Origin: Galeruca laticollis
Taxonomy: Eukaryota > Arthropoda > Insecta > Coleoptera > Chrysomelidae
Direction of reading: 5' to 3'
DNA: 64,000 nt
Assembly: GCA_963921935.1 (NCBI GenBank)
Contig: OY998180.1
Span: forward strand, 98,983,480 to 99,047,479
Below are positions 44,780-53,920 of this stretch, in pieces. Position numbers and translations under genes: made by a program. Position 1 is the first letter of the stretch. Each line of letters begins with the position of its first letter. A model generated the notes under the pieces. The model did no database searches and was not told where the DNA came from. It worked only from the letters and a program-made list of their open reading frames with translations.

Positions 44780-45265
44780 ATGTGTAAGACTTTCACTTTT
44801 CGAGGAGCTTTTGGACGATTTCGGTACCTTTACCATTTCGTTAATCTTTCCCCAGTTTAATTGATACTCATACACAAGCTTATCGGATATTTTCAATGCT
44901 AGAAAATAGATTTTCAAAATCGTCTGAATTACACATCAAATACTGTAAGTTCATGCAGGATTATCTTCACATTGGACATATAATTCCGGTCCCACTTAAT
45001 GACTTCATTTGCTTATTACATACCCCATTACGCCGTCTTTAAATAGCGACTTTTAGGCCCAAAACTTCAACGTGATATTTCTACAATACATTCAAGATTT
45101 CGATTCTTTTCTCATGTTTTTGCTTGCGATATAAAGAAAGTGTACTGACAAATTAACGTGCAATCTCAATTTTGGAAATATTAAAGAATTCTTTGGCGCT
45201 TTAAGCACACTGAGGCATTTCAGGAATTTTTTTAACCGTAATTTACGTATGGTACAACAATGTAT
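44780..45265 (+). pseudogene. BEL/Pao reverse transcriptase N-terminal part
   Basis: About 44860-45010 reads THTQAYRIFSMLENRFSKSS and HIKYCKFMQDYLHIGHIIPV, the pre-RT region. About 45060-45230 reads PKLQRDISTIHSRFRFFSHV, FACDIKKVY (first catalytic Asp) and RILWRF. A TYGTT remnant at about 45258 is the last recognisable block before Polinton sequence starts. The rest of the RT (catalytic YVDD) is absent; RNase H reappears at 57340. Stops near 45042 and 45147. Confidence 0.7.
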
Positions 45266-45360
45266 ATCTGATATTATTGCGACGTTACACGTGACGCTTA
45301 CGTCAAACTATATATATTTACTTGGAGTCTATTTGTTGGGGAAAATAAAGCATTAGCGGT

Positions 45361-45602
45361 ATGTCTTTTGTCGAGTACAGACATCGAATTGAGGAATTTA
45401 TGCTAAAAATAAATCAATTAACTAAGGACATTACTTTTTATGAATATAAGCGAATGGTTATGAAACAAATTAAAACCTTTGCATAGCTGACTCTCAATGG
45501 GAAAATCTTACAATTAATTGGGTACCCGAAGAATTACAAAACGAAATACAACAACAACAAGAGATTTCGAGTGCCTTAGACCACAAACGATATATCCATT
45601 GA
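45361..45602 (+). pseudogene. small Polinton protein, left end
   Basis: The ATG at 45361 gives 41 residues (MSFVEYRHRIEEFMLKINQL) to a stop at 45484. The next frame continues ADSQWENLTINWVPEELQNE and a Gln run to 45602, suggesting one original protein of about 80 residues broken by a frameshift. A TATATATATTT box lies about 50 bp upstream. Function unknown. Confidence 0.45.
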
Positions 45603-45629
45603 ACAGGATCCAACCTACAAGACTTCAAT

Positions 45630-45815
45630 ATGAGCAACGACACCACCCCCCGCAGCAGCAGCAGCAGCAACAGCAACATGAAAGATGAACTTAACAATAT
45701 TTTTTCATTGTCATGTATAATATTAGCATCCATATTTGTTTTAATAGTTAAAATTCTACTGAAAATTGTTAAACGCAAATTTAAATCGTCATGTAATATA
45801 TCAGCTGATGAGTAG
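45630..45815 (+). CDS. small single-span membrane protein (Polinton)
   Basis: 61 residues: a Ser/Asn-rich start with seven Ser from short repeats, then a hydrophobic segment (LSCIILASIFVLIVKILLKI, about residues 28-47) followed by Lys/Arg, so probably one membrane span with a basic flank. It is convergent with the unknown ORF at 45865-46356. Small membrane proteins are common near Polinton ends, but no family is recognised. Confidence 0.5.
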   Translation: MSNDTTPRSSSSSNSNMKDELNNIFSLSCIILASIFVLIVKILLKIVKRKFKSSCNISADE

Positions 45816-45864
45816 GAGTTTTAATAAAAAATCAATTCAATACAATTTATGTTTTATTTAGACA

Positions 45865-46356
45865 TTACAAAGGTAATATAGTATTCAAAAACCATTGTCG
45901 GAGACGCTCTACATTTCTTTTGGCACAAGAGTATAGTCCATTAGCGTGACAAGGATTTGGATCTCGTTCAAAGTTTCCTGTAGCACATGATGTACCATCA
46001 AACTTGCAAACATCAATAATGTGGGGAAACACACTGAAAATGTGACATTTCTTTAGTAGAAATTCGGCTTTTTGCTGTCCACGTACGTAAATAAAGTCTG
46101 CAGCATACAATAGCTTAGCTTCCAATATATCATTTATTTTGGTATATTCTATGTCACCTGAAGAATATCGAATGCCATGCACGTTCTTTTCCAGATATGA
46201 CGTAGTTTTCTTATCACGCTGAGTTAATGTATCAAACGATTGAGGTGACAAAAACATGTAGTGACTTTGCTTGCAACCAATTTCGATGGCGAGTTCTTTA
46301 CGAATAAAGTGTCCATCCACGATGAATCCTTGGATGTCGACGAACGCTACTCTCAT
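45865..46356 (-). CDS. Polinton protein of unknown function (163 aa)
   Basis: An open frame of 163 residues starting MRVAFVDIQGFIVDGHFIRK. It has SHYMFLSPQSFDTL, ADFIYVRGQQKAEFL and a Cys-rich end (CKFDGTSCATGNF, NPCHANGLYSCAKRN). The first Asp and the overall style recall a nuclease-like RNase H fold, but this is only an impression. It lies at the end of the leftward capsid block, 44 bp after the capsid protein gene. Similar proteins sit next to the capsid gene in other insect Polintons as I remember them. No damage is visible. Confidence 0.55.
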   Translation of the reverse strand: MRVAFVDIQGFIVDGHFIRKELAIEIGCKQSHYMFLSPQSFDTLTQRDKKTTSYLEKNVHGIRYSSGDIEYTKINDILEAKLLYAADFIYVRGQQKAEFLLKKCHIFSVFPHIIDVCKFDGTSCATGNFERDPNPCHANGLYSCAKRNVERLRQWFLNTILPL

Positions 46357-46400
46357 GATGATGGTTGCTAGAATACTAACGTGCAGTGCAGCAGTACGTT

Positions 46401-47666
46401 TTAATTTAAATTCCTGACAATTTCGGCGAGGGGTAAATACTCCATTACACAGTCATGTACTATGATGCAATATACTTTGGTATTTTCGGGGAAACCAATG
46501 TTTGCTTCAATGTCAAGTTTTACATCCACTGTAGAAGCCTTCATGCTTTCTTCTTGTTTCGAGCAATCGATAACAAACAATGCACGCTTCTTGAAAGAGA
46601 AATAATCCAACAGATGATGCTTCTGTGTCGAATTCATATAGCTAGGATAAAATTCAGTATAGTTGAAATATGCCTCATTGTAATCATTCTTAGTAAAATC
46701 CAACTGCATTCTTTCGTTGGGATAATACTCCCCATTTAGCGATAGTCTGATACTTTGAATGTCGGCATTGTCGAATAAAGTTGGGTCAGTTGTGTTTTTG
46801 TCACGTTTGTTGGTTTGAAAGAAAACAATAACATAGCGAGGTCAATCGACTGAAGTTGTAGTTTTAACAGCCCAAACTTCACGTCTAGCATTTCTAGTGA
46901 TGGATGACAGTTCATGTATCTCCCACTTTCTAAATAGAATAACTATAGGCTGATCCTTTTGAATGGTCCTCATAAGTTCCAACTTAACATCATCATTAGA
47001 ATAGATATGCTTGATTTTCAATTCGATATTGCTAATATTTATGCTTACAGTTGTAGTGGAAGTCACACCAGCAACGTTTTTTTCTGTGATATATACACAA
47101 TCATTATCGTTTCGAGCTCGAACCAAACGTATTGTTTGCCGTCTACATGTAATCATAGGATAGTCTTTGAAAATGTTGAAAATGTGCTTGAGAGGAATTT
47201 GTAGGTTGAATGATTTATCGGCATCATTGAGGATTGGATCTTTAGGATAATTCCAGCCAGCTATAGCCATATGATTGGAATCTTCCTGATTGTAGCACGT
47301 CATGGCACGTACAGCGCTCACGATTCCAGGATCTCGAACCGTTTCCATTTCTCTTGCACGTTCACTGTATGTGCACGAATCGAAAAGGAAAGCACCAAAA
47401 TTATTTGCCAGCTTCACATCACCAGCTCCATGTATATTGAGTGAGCCTTCAATGCACAACAATGTTTCGTTCATTGCAAAAAACGAGTCGACTTGATTGA
47501 TGCTAAATTCCGTAATGTCACTGCAACTGAACGATTTGATGAACGGAGCATATGTTCTGTATTCAGCTTTGCGAATCGATTCATCGAATCTCGGCTTGCG
47601 ATAGATATCAAACATTGGAGGCATATCGTTCATACGAGAACGTTTTCCATACGTGGTGGTGGTCAT
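46401..47666 (-). pseudogene. Polinton double jelly-roll major capsid protein (one stop)
   Basis: The minus-strand frame from 47666 (MTTTTYGKRSRMNDMPPMFD) runs 274 codons to a TGA at 46842-46844. It then continues in the same frame (PRYVIVFFQTNKRDK) to 46401, 421 codons in all. The IEGSLNI, NNFGAFLFDSCTYSE, MAIAGWNYP and REVWAVKT blocks are those of the hexon-like major capsid protein of insect Polintons/adintoviruses, which builds the icosahedral shell. The single TGA is the only break seen. It is transcribed leftward with penton and protease. Confidence 0.75.
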
Positions 47667-47792
47667 CGTTTCTCTTTCAACAAAATGCCTAAAGATTGTA
47701 AGAACAATTTGTTTGCAAATGTAAGATGCTGTTGCTTTGAAGGACGTCGCCTAACTAATGGTATTGGATGTGTAGCGGAACGCCTTTTATTA

Positions 47793-48465
47793 TTAATTAT
47801 CAATCCCATCTGTTGCTTCTCGCTCTAATCTCCAACACCAAGGTGCTCTTTTCACCACGAAAGTTGATAGGATGTCCGTCTTGGTCCAAAGCCAACACAG
47901 TAACGTTGGTAATTTCACGTTGTGGTATAACAGGTAAATAGAGTAAATTATGTCAATGGCGTACCCAGGATCTACTTTTATAACCAATTCGTAAATAGTA
48001 TGAGCAGGTCTGTCTGCGTCGAAGGCTCCAGTGGTAATGTTACATTCGAAGCATGTGCTAGATACTTTTATAATTTTAACGTGTAAATCTGAAGAGTACC
48101 ATTGTTTGACTTCGAGTATCTGTCTAGAAAAGCCTAGTATGTCACCAAGACAGTTGGGAGTATCCTGCTCCCCGAACGGAATTCTATATTTACTGTAAAT
48201 CATACATTGTACCTCCTAACTTGTCTAGTATAAACATTTCAATATCAGCGATTTCGTAACATCCTGTTGGTATATCAAAACTCTGCATCATGTTGTTATC
48301 ATCGTAGTAGTGAAATTTGCGATTTTCAATGTTTGGTATACTATGGTATGAGTGAAAGGAACGTAGTGCTAACTCATAGTCTTTCTCCGGATAGAGTACA
48401 ATCGGAGTAGGAGGTTGGAATGTAAATACGTGATTTGTACTGTTCACTCTCAACAACTGCGACAT
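47793..48465 (-). pseudogene. Polinton penton (minor capsid) protein, frameshifted
   Basis: The first frame (48465-48190) starts MSQLLRVNSTNHVFTFQPPT and includes YPEKDYELALRSFHSYHSIP. The second (48203-47793) has YRIPFGEQDTPNCLGDILGF and HTIYELVIKVDPGYAIDII, and ends after another shift near 47920. These are the jelly-roll blocks of the penton base-like protein that occupies the capsid vertices. Two frameshifts disable it. It lies between the major capsid gene and the small acidic gene at 48522. Confidence 0.72.
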
Positions 48466-48521
48466 GATGACTGATGCAAGTCAAGGGATGAGGGTACTTT
48501 AAATAATACACAGAACTATGT

Positions 48522-48845
48522 TTAAGATTTATTTAATACACTTTGACATAGAAAACAAGATGCTTGAGAACTTGCAGGACCATCCCAATCCGTCCTCCAA
48601 TCGGGGCAGTTGTAGTGAACGAAGCATGGCAGACGAATTTGTAGCTCAAAATTTGATTTGTATTCATTGGGGAGTTTATGCCACATATCTAGCAATTCAG
48701 ACGGACTAACACGCTCTATCATATATCGAATGGGAACATCTTTCAGTTCTTCAGCAGTAAAACTTCTTAGAGGTTTTTTGAGTTGCATTAATAACGATAA
48801 TAATAATGTAATGTCTTTCTCCTGCACCTCCTCCTCCTCACCCAT
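48522..48845 (-). CDS. small acidic Polinton protein (107 aa), unknown
   Basis: 107 residues beginning MGEEEEVQEKDITLLLSLLM, with FTAEELKDVPIRYMIERVSP and a C-terminal set of Cys (PCFVHYNCP, SCFLCQSVL). Its start overlaps the end of the protease gene by 8 bp, so it belongs to the same leftward transcript. No family recognised. Confidence 0.55.
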   Translation of the reverse strand: MGEEEEVQEKDITLLLSLLMQLKKPLRSFTAEELKDVPIRYMIERVSPSELLDMWHKLPNEYKSNFELQIRLPCFVHYNCPDWRTDWDGPASSQASCFLCQSVLNKS

Positions 48846-49242
48846 TGTTCGATGAATGTTGAAGAAGAAATTTCAAACACAAATGTTCACAATTGAACTG
48901 ATCGTAGTTTTGATGCTGATTATTGTTATAAAAAATTTCAACTTTTTTACCTCCCAGATACTTTACAAGTTCTTTTGGTGGCTTCAAATTACCAAAAGAA
49001 TCGAAATACTCGATGACATTATTTTTCTTTATATATGCTACCCAATGGGTTCCACTGTTTTTGGACGAGTCCAAGTTAACCACTGCACACTCTTGTTGTT
49101 GTCGAGGACCGGATTTAGGTAGAGTGTCTCGCATGAAAACGCCTCGAAAATGTTTAATTTTATATAATTTTGCATAATGTGCAATATCGGTGTCGTATAG
49201 TGGACGATTCGGTAGCTTTATCGCGAGTTTTTTTTCAAACAC
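48838..49242 (-). CDS. Polinton adenain-type cysteine protease
   Basis: 134 residues with the triad of the adenovirus-protease/C5 family: GTHWVAY (His 66), YFDSFG (Asp 81) and NCEHLC (Cys 118), with a Gln just before it (NYDQF). In Polintons this enzyme matures capsid proteins. The length is typical. CEH in place of the common CGH is a change next to the nucleophile. The gene overlaps the core-like protein gene upstream by 25 bp and the acidic gene downstream by 8 bp, indicating tight packing. No break is visible. Confidence 0.85.
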   Translation of the reverse strand: MFEKKLAIKLPNRPLYDTDIAHYAKLYKIKHFRGVFMRDTLPKSGPRQQQECAVVNLDSSKNSGTHWVAYIKKNNVIEYFDSFGNLKPPKELVKYLGGKKVEIFYNNNQHQNYDQFNCEHLCLKFLLQHSSNNG

Positions 49243-49643
49243 AATCCAAAACCTCTTCCACTGGGATACTTTTTCAGATATAAACCATTTCCAACATGTT
49301 CCATAGCCTTATTATGACGGTGATCTTCTTCCAATTTCTTTCGAGCATTATTAGCATCAATAACAGTCTTTGCGATTCCAGCAGCTCCACCCGATAGTGC
49401 TTCAAGTGCTGAGAGCCCAGCAAACAGAGGTATAAGAGGTAGGAAACCTCAAGATTTTACTCGTATCACTCGAGGAACAACAATTTTCTTCGATCCTCCA
49501 AATTGTTTAATAAGTGATTTGGCTGCTCGTAAGTCAAACAAGGCACTTTCTTTTAAAGATGCTCCCCTCTTCATTGATTTTCCCACCTTTAGCACTACGT
49601 CTCGATGAAAGGAACGTCGTTGTTTCTTTGGGCGACTTCCCAT
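49218..49643 (-). pseudogene. Polinton basic core-like/membrane-active protein (one stop)
   Basis: From 49643 the frame starts MGSRPKKQRRSFHRDVVLKV, a very basic stretch of 64 residues. It meets a TGA at 49449-49451 and continues in frame with GFLPLIPLFAGLSALEALSG, a hydrophobic Gly/Ala-rich segment, and EEDHRHNKAMEHVGNGLYL. The pattern of a basic part, an amphipathic Gly-rich helix and a basic tail recalls the adenovirus core/pVI-like proteins of adintoviruses. One stop is the only break. The end overlaps the protease start. Confidence 0.6.
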
Positions 49644-49646
49644 TCC

Positions 49647-50064
49647 CTACTTTCGTTTCACTTTCATGGTACCCGTAACAAGTAAGGCGGCAGCCTTTTC
49701 ACCAAAAGATCCCTCTTTTGATTTTACTCGAGCCCAAGCTTTATCTTCCAATTCCTTATCTGCTTTGTGACGTTCTTCAGGAGATTTATTTTGCGAATAA
49801 GCTATATCGTGTTGTTTGCAAGCGTCGTCCAATGGATTAATGCCCGCGTCGCCACGTGCAAGTCGCTTTTGTAGTTTTGTTCCAGCTATAAATGAAGGTA
49901 GTATGTGTGTTTAATGGAAAAAAGACAAGTTATATTCACTTACGTCCGCAATAACTGTAGGTAGGTAAGTGAAGTTCGAATGGCAGTTTATTTATTAGAG
50001 AATTCAAAAGACCTTCTCCCTCAAACACCAACACTAAGACTGATGTATGATAATGTGGGGACAT
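49647..50064 (-). CDS. PLA2-like Polinton protein, two exons
   Basis: The ATG at 50064 opens exon 1 (to 49944), ending in a Tyr-Cys-Gly sequence followed by GTAAGT. After a 58-bp intron (49943-49886, ending in TTTATAG), exon 2 (49885-49647) encodes NPLDDACKQHDIAYS, the PLA2 active-site helix with the His-Asp pair, then a Lys/Glu-rich tail. The splice junction falls within the calcium-binding loop. Phospholipase A2 domains of this kind occur in parvovirus and adintovirus capsid proteins. No stop in either exon. Its start is only 41 bp from the divergent ATPase gene. Confidence 0.75.
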
Positions 50065-50105
50065 CCATATTTATGTAATAACACTCTAATAAAATTCTTC
50101 ACAAG
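50065..50105. promoter_or_regulatory. divergent intergenic spacer (41 bp)
   Basis: Separates the leftward capsid block (from 50064) and the rightward ATPase gene (50106). It must contain or adjoin both promoters; no clear TATA box is seen. Confidence 0.35.
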
Positions 50106-50791
50106 ATGAAGATCGTTCAACAAGAGCAGACGCTACCCATTGAGAACTTGGATTTTACCTCTAATCCATCATCTGTTGGTAAACATGGTAAACTACTGCC
50201 AAATTCTTTTCGTGCCATCATATGTGGTCCTAGTGGGTGTGGAAAGACAAATGTTATGTTGTCGCTTTTATTGAATCCAAATGGTGCTAAATTCAAAAAT
50301 GTTTACGTTTATTGCAAGTCTTATTTCAACCGAAATATAAGTTGTTGCAAGAAGTCCTAGGAGAAGTAAAAGGTGTTGGCTATTTTCCATTTAAAGACAA
50401 TGAGGAAATTATTAGTCCAGATAAAACACAGTCAAACTCGATATTCATATTTGATGATGTTGCCTGCGATGGTCAACAGAAAATTCGTGAATATTATTCA
50501 ATGTGTCTTCATAAAGACATTGATGCGGCCTACTTATGTCAAACATATTCTAAAATACCGAAACAGCTCATACGTGACAATTGTAATATGATTGTGTTAT
50601 TCAAGCAGGATGAAATTAATCTAAATATATTTGAGGAACATGTGTCACCAGACATGACATTTGAAGAATTTAAAAAGATTTGCTCAGAATGTTGGTCATC
50701 TGACCGCTATGGAACATTGGTGATTGTAAAAGATTTTGCTTTAAATAATGGTAGGTACCGTAAAGGATTCGATAAATTTATAAAGCACTAG
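50106..50791 (+). pseudogene. Polinton packaging ATPase (FtsK/HerA type), one frameshift
   Basis: The first frame starts MKIVQQEQTLPIENLDFTSN and includes AIICGPSGCGKTNVML, a Walker A motif (about 50216-50260). After a frameshift near 50330-50345 the second frame gives SIFIFDDVACD (Walker B, about 50440) and ends at 50791 with RKGFDKFIKH. This ATPase drives genome packaging into capsids. Apart from the single frameshift it is complete (about 230 residues). Confidence 0.88.
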
Positions 50792-50815
50792 ACATTATCT
50801 TCAGTCATCGTCATC

Positions 50816-51927
50816 ATGTCCAACGATAAGGTCGCTATTGCCATGCGTAAGAAAAAAATTAGTGAATTGGCGAGATCTATTCGCAAAAAATATTTAGCGT
50901 TAAAATTAGGAAAATCAGAACATGATACATCTCTAAATAAGCTATTTAAACCAATATCTGTACCGCTAAAAGAAATGGTCAAATCCTCAAAGTCAATACA
51001 ACAAACCATTACTTCAAAATTTAACCTTCCAAAAGAGGAAGTAACAAAAAAAGGAAAAAATGCTGATGTATCTACATCATTTCTCGATACAAAACCCATA
51101 GCCGAGATGGATGAATCAGGAAATATTATACGTTAGGATGATGAAGAAGCAGAAGACGATTATTATTATGATAATTATGATATAGGTTCACATCCCAACG
51201 TTTCACGTGAAGTCATAGAAGATTATTTAGATCAGTATCCTACAATTAGTCGAACATATCTGGAAGATTACTTTCGCAAAGATGATGAAATTGATAGAAA
51301 TTATAGTCCAATATATAATGATGAAATTGGATGGATGTTGGGCAAACGTAGAATTGCGTTCGATAAAATAAGCGGCAATATAAACATATTACGAGAGAAG
51401 GACGAGGGAGAAGGAGAAGGAGGAAATATACCTGGGACTCCGGGGTTGTATCAGCTTATGTTTTACTATCATCCTAATGAATACTCTAATGATGATTTGA
51501 ATAATTACAAAGCTCTGCTAACAATAACAAAAGCTCATCTCAATGCACTCGGTCGTCTGAAAAGTTCCGCTACCCAAAAGTATCGCAACATAATTAAACC
51601 ATTGTTTAAAACTGACTCATCAACTAGTAGTAGTAGTACTATAACCAAACCTCCATCAGCTCGATTATTAAAGAAACAACAACAATCCATTCAAACCGCT
51701 CCATATACTAATGTAGGAAAAGGTCTTGTTGGCGGCGTCGGCGGCGGTCCTCTTTTGTCATACAACGAAAACCGATGGAATACATTTATTGGGACGATCC
51801 CAATGAGTTGTGTGATCGTCTAAAATTACTAATTGCGTCCAAGGAGGCTGGTAACACATCATTCTCACACAACAACGAGATAATTGCAATAATCAATGAG
51901 CTGAAAGAGGCCAATATAATTGAATAA
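50816..51927 (+). pseudogene. Polinton protein with Lys-rich N-terminus (DUF8207-like), one stop, one frameshift
   Basis: From 50816 the frame starts MSNDKVAIAMRKKKISELAR. It has one TAG (51134-51136) and continues in the same frame through DDEEAEDDYYYDNYD, GWMLGKRRIAFDKISGN and TPGLYQLMFYYHPNEY. A shift near 51770 leads to the last frame (DPNELCDRLKLLIASKEAGN) ending at 51927. About 370 residues in total. Similar proteins lie between ATPase and integrase in many insect Polintons and are annotated only as a domain of unknown function; a structural role is likely but not shown. Confidence 0.65.
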
Positions 51928-51954
51928 CAAACGAAAAACATAATCATTTCAATC

Positions 51955-52517
51955 ATGTCTGTCGATAAGTTTGGACATCGCCGCAATCATGCTAATGAGC
52001 GGGATAAGCCGTATATGCCGAAAGTATCGTATCCACATACTCCTAACGGTAATATTGATGCAGAAAATATAAAAATTTGTAATGTAAAGATGCCGACTGC
52101 AAATAGCGATGTTGCTAACAAACTATATGTTGATGAACAATTGCATGTGTACCATAATGAGCTCGACACAATACAAAAAAAATAATCCCCCCATTATAAA
52201 CGCAGTTGGTCTCTCATCAAAATAAAATCAAAGAAATTGATGCATTTATTTCGAGAAATCCTCCTGTCAGAGCTCGAAATATGGCAACTAAAATATATGT
52301 CGACGAGGGAATTGCTATGGGCAAGGAATTTTTGAGAAATGAGTTTAAGAGTTTTAAACAAGAAATACAGGATAAATTGTCGAGAAGTAATACTCTAATC
52401 AGTGATAAGATCGATATGTATAATACATACATAGAACGTTCGTTTCATGTTTTGGACAGGGACTTGAAGAAGCATGAAATTGAACAAAAGAAGAAAATAG
52501 ATGAGAAGAGTAATTGA
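51955..52517 (+). pseudogene. fibre-like Polinton protein (frameshifted)
   Basis: The first frame (51955-52185) includes NIKICNVKMPTANSDVANKL and then YVDEQL. The second (52206-52517) has ARNMATKIYVDEGI followed by a long helix rich in Lys, Glu and Asp (FLRNEFKSFKQEIQDKL, HEIEQKKKIDEK). Repeated A-x-K-x-YVDE motifs followed by coiled coil resemble trimeric tail-fibre proteins of phages, where this motif stands before a coiled coil. One shift around 52185-52205 breaks it. Attachment or spike function is inference. Confidence 0.5.
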
Positions 52518-53481
52518 TCATCAGTTTAGAAAGTGCATGCGCTTACGAAACATGTCATCCAAAGTTCAGCTTGTTAACGAGCTCCACAAACCTATACGTA
52601 AAAATTATCCACGCAGACGTACAATTGTCAAAGGCATAGATGATTTATGGCAAATGGATTTAGCTGAAATGAGGCCTTATGCTAATCAAAATAAAAATCA
52701 CAAAATGATACTAGTTGTCATCGATTGCTTTTCAAAGTTTTTGTGGACACGACCATTGAAGACAAAGACTGGCGAAGAGCTAACTCGTGCATTCTCGGAA
52801 ATTCTCACCCACACAAAACGAGCCCCTCCTAAAAATCTTCAATCAGACCAAGGAACGGAATTTTACAACAGCAAGTTTCAACCACTAATGAAAAACATGG
52901 GATTAATCATTATAGTGTATTTAGCACTAAAATCTTCTATTGCAGAACGAGTTATACGAACATTGAAATCGAGGCTTTACAAACATTTCAGTTTAAATGG
53001 CACACATAAATGGATAAACATTTTACCCAAAATTACGATGGAATACAATAATACAAAGCATTCAACTACCAACTATAAACCTTCCAATGTCAATAAATCC
53101 AACGAAGAAGATGTTTTAAACAAAACCTATACACATCTAAATATTGCCGGACCTCGTAAATTTAAAGTTGGTGATATTGTACGTATAAGCAAGTCGAAAC
53201 ATGTCTTTGAGAAAGGATATACACCCAATTGGACGACTGAACTATTCAAAACCGTTAAAGTTAAAATAACAAATCCCACCGCATATTTGCTAGAAGATAT
53301 GCAGGGTGTACCAATCAGTGGAGGGTTTTACGAGGAAGAGTTACAGAAAACGTCAAATCCAGATATTTACTTGGTGGAAAAGGTGCTTAGAAGAAAAGGC
53401 AACAAAATGCTTGTTAAATGGTTGGGTTTAGATAAAAAACACAACAGTTGGATAGAAAATACAGATGTTGTTGTTGGGTAA
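52501..53481 (+). CDS. Polinton integrase (retroviral type) with chromodomain
   Basis: A 326-residue open frame. The catalytic core shows WQMDLAEM (Asp 53), LQSDQGTEFYN (Asp 116) and SSIAERVIRTLKSRL (Glu 149). The spacing of the second Asp and the Glu is slightly shorter than the usual 35, so two residues may be lost. The C-terminus carries a chromodomain (YLVEKVLRRKGNKMLVKWLG, then HNSWIENTDV), which in Polintons and some gypsy elements guides target choice. The HHCC zinc-binding part is short or degenerate. The start overlaps the fibre-like frame by 17 bp. It integrates the Polinton genome into host DNA. Confidence 0.85.
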   Translation: MRRVIDHQFRKCMRLRNMSSKVQLVNELHKPIRKNYPRRRTIVKGIDDLWQMDLAEMRPYANQNKNHKMILVVIDCFSKFLWTRPLKTKTGEELTRAFSEILTHTKRAPPKNLQSDQGTEFYNSKFQPLMKNMGLIIIVYLALKSSIAERVIRTLKSRLYKHFSLNGTHKWINILPKITMEYNNTKHSTTNYKPSNVNKSNEEDVLNKTYTHLNIAGPRKFKVGDIVRISKSKHVFEKGYTPNWTTELFKTVKVKITNPTAYLLEDMQGVPISGGFYEEELQKTSNPDIYLVEKVLRRKGNKMLVKWLGLDKKHNSWIENTDVVVG

Positions 53482-53581
53482 CTACTTTTCGATTCGCCGC
53501 GTATGAATACATTTTTGTATGAAGGTGTGTGTGGTGGTGGGGGTAGGTCTTGGTATAAATTGGAGAGAGCTGTAGGTTAGA

Positions 53582-53920
53582 TTGTTAGTCGTCAATATGA
53601 GTTCTCAAGATAGTGGTTTTAGTAGTAGTACAGAAAGTTATAATTATAGTACCGAATTAGATCATATTTTAGAAATGTATGAAATAGCTGCTAAACAAGA
53701 AGACCATTACCTGTTGTATACCGAGTATCCTACACATTCGAATTTTCAAATTGGTTGTGGTTTGAATCCAGCAAGAACGTTTGGTAGTGCAATCACTCTA
53801 TCAGCAACGAATAAACCTACGAAAATCTCCTTCAGTACTTTCGAATGGGCTACATTTATCGATATTTTGAATAATAATTCATTCATAGATGAGCCACTTC
53901 CAGCGTTTTACGTTGACATA
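53582..53920 (+). pseudogene. unknown Polinton protein, C-terminally truncated
   Basis: Starts MSSQDSGFSSSTESYNYSTE with a Ser/Tyr-rich beginning, then GCGLNPARTFGSAITLSATN and STFEWATFIDILN. After about 53915 the frame runs into antisense polymerase sequence, so the native C-terminus is gone and the apparent 165-residue frame is a chimera. A TATAAATTG lies about 40 bp upstream (53552). Function unknown. Confidence 0.55.
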
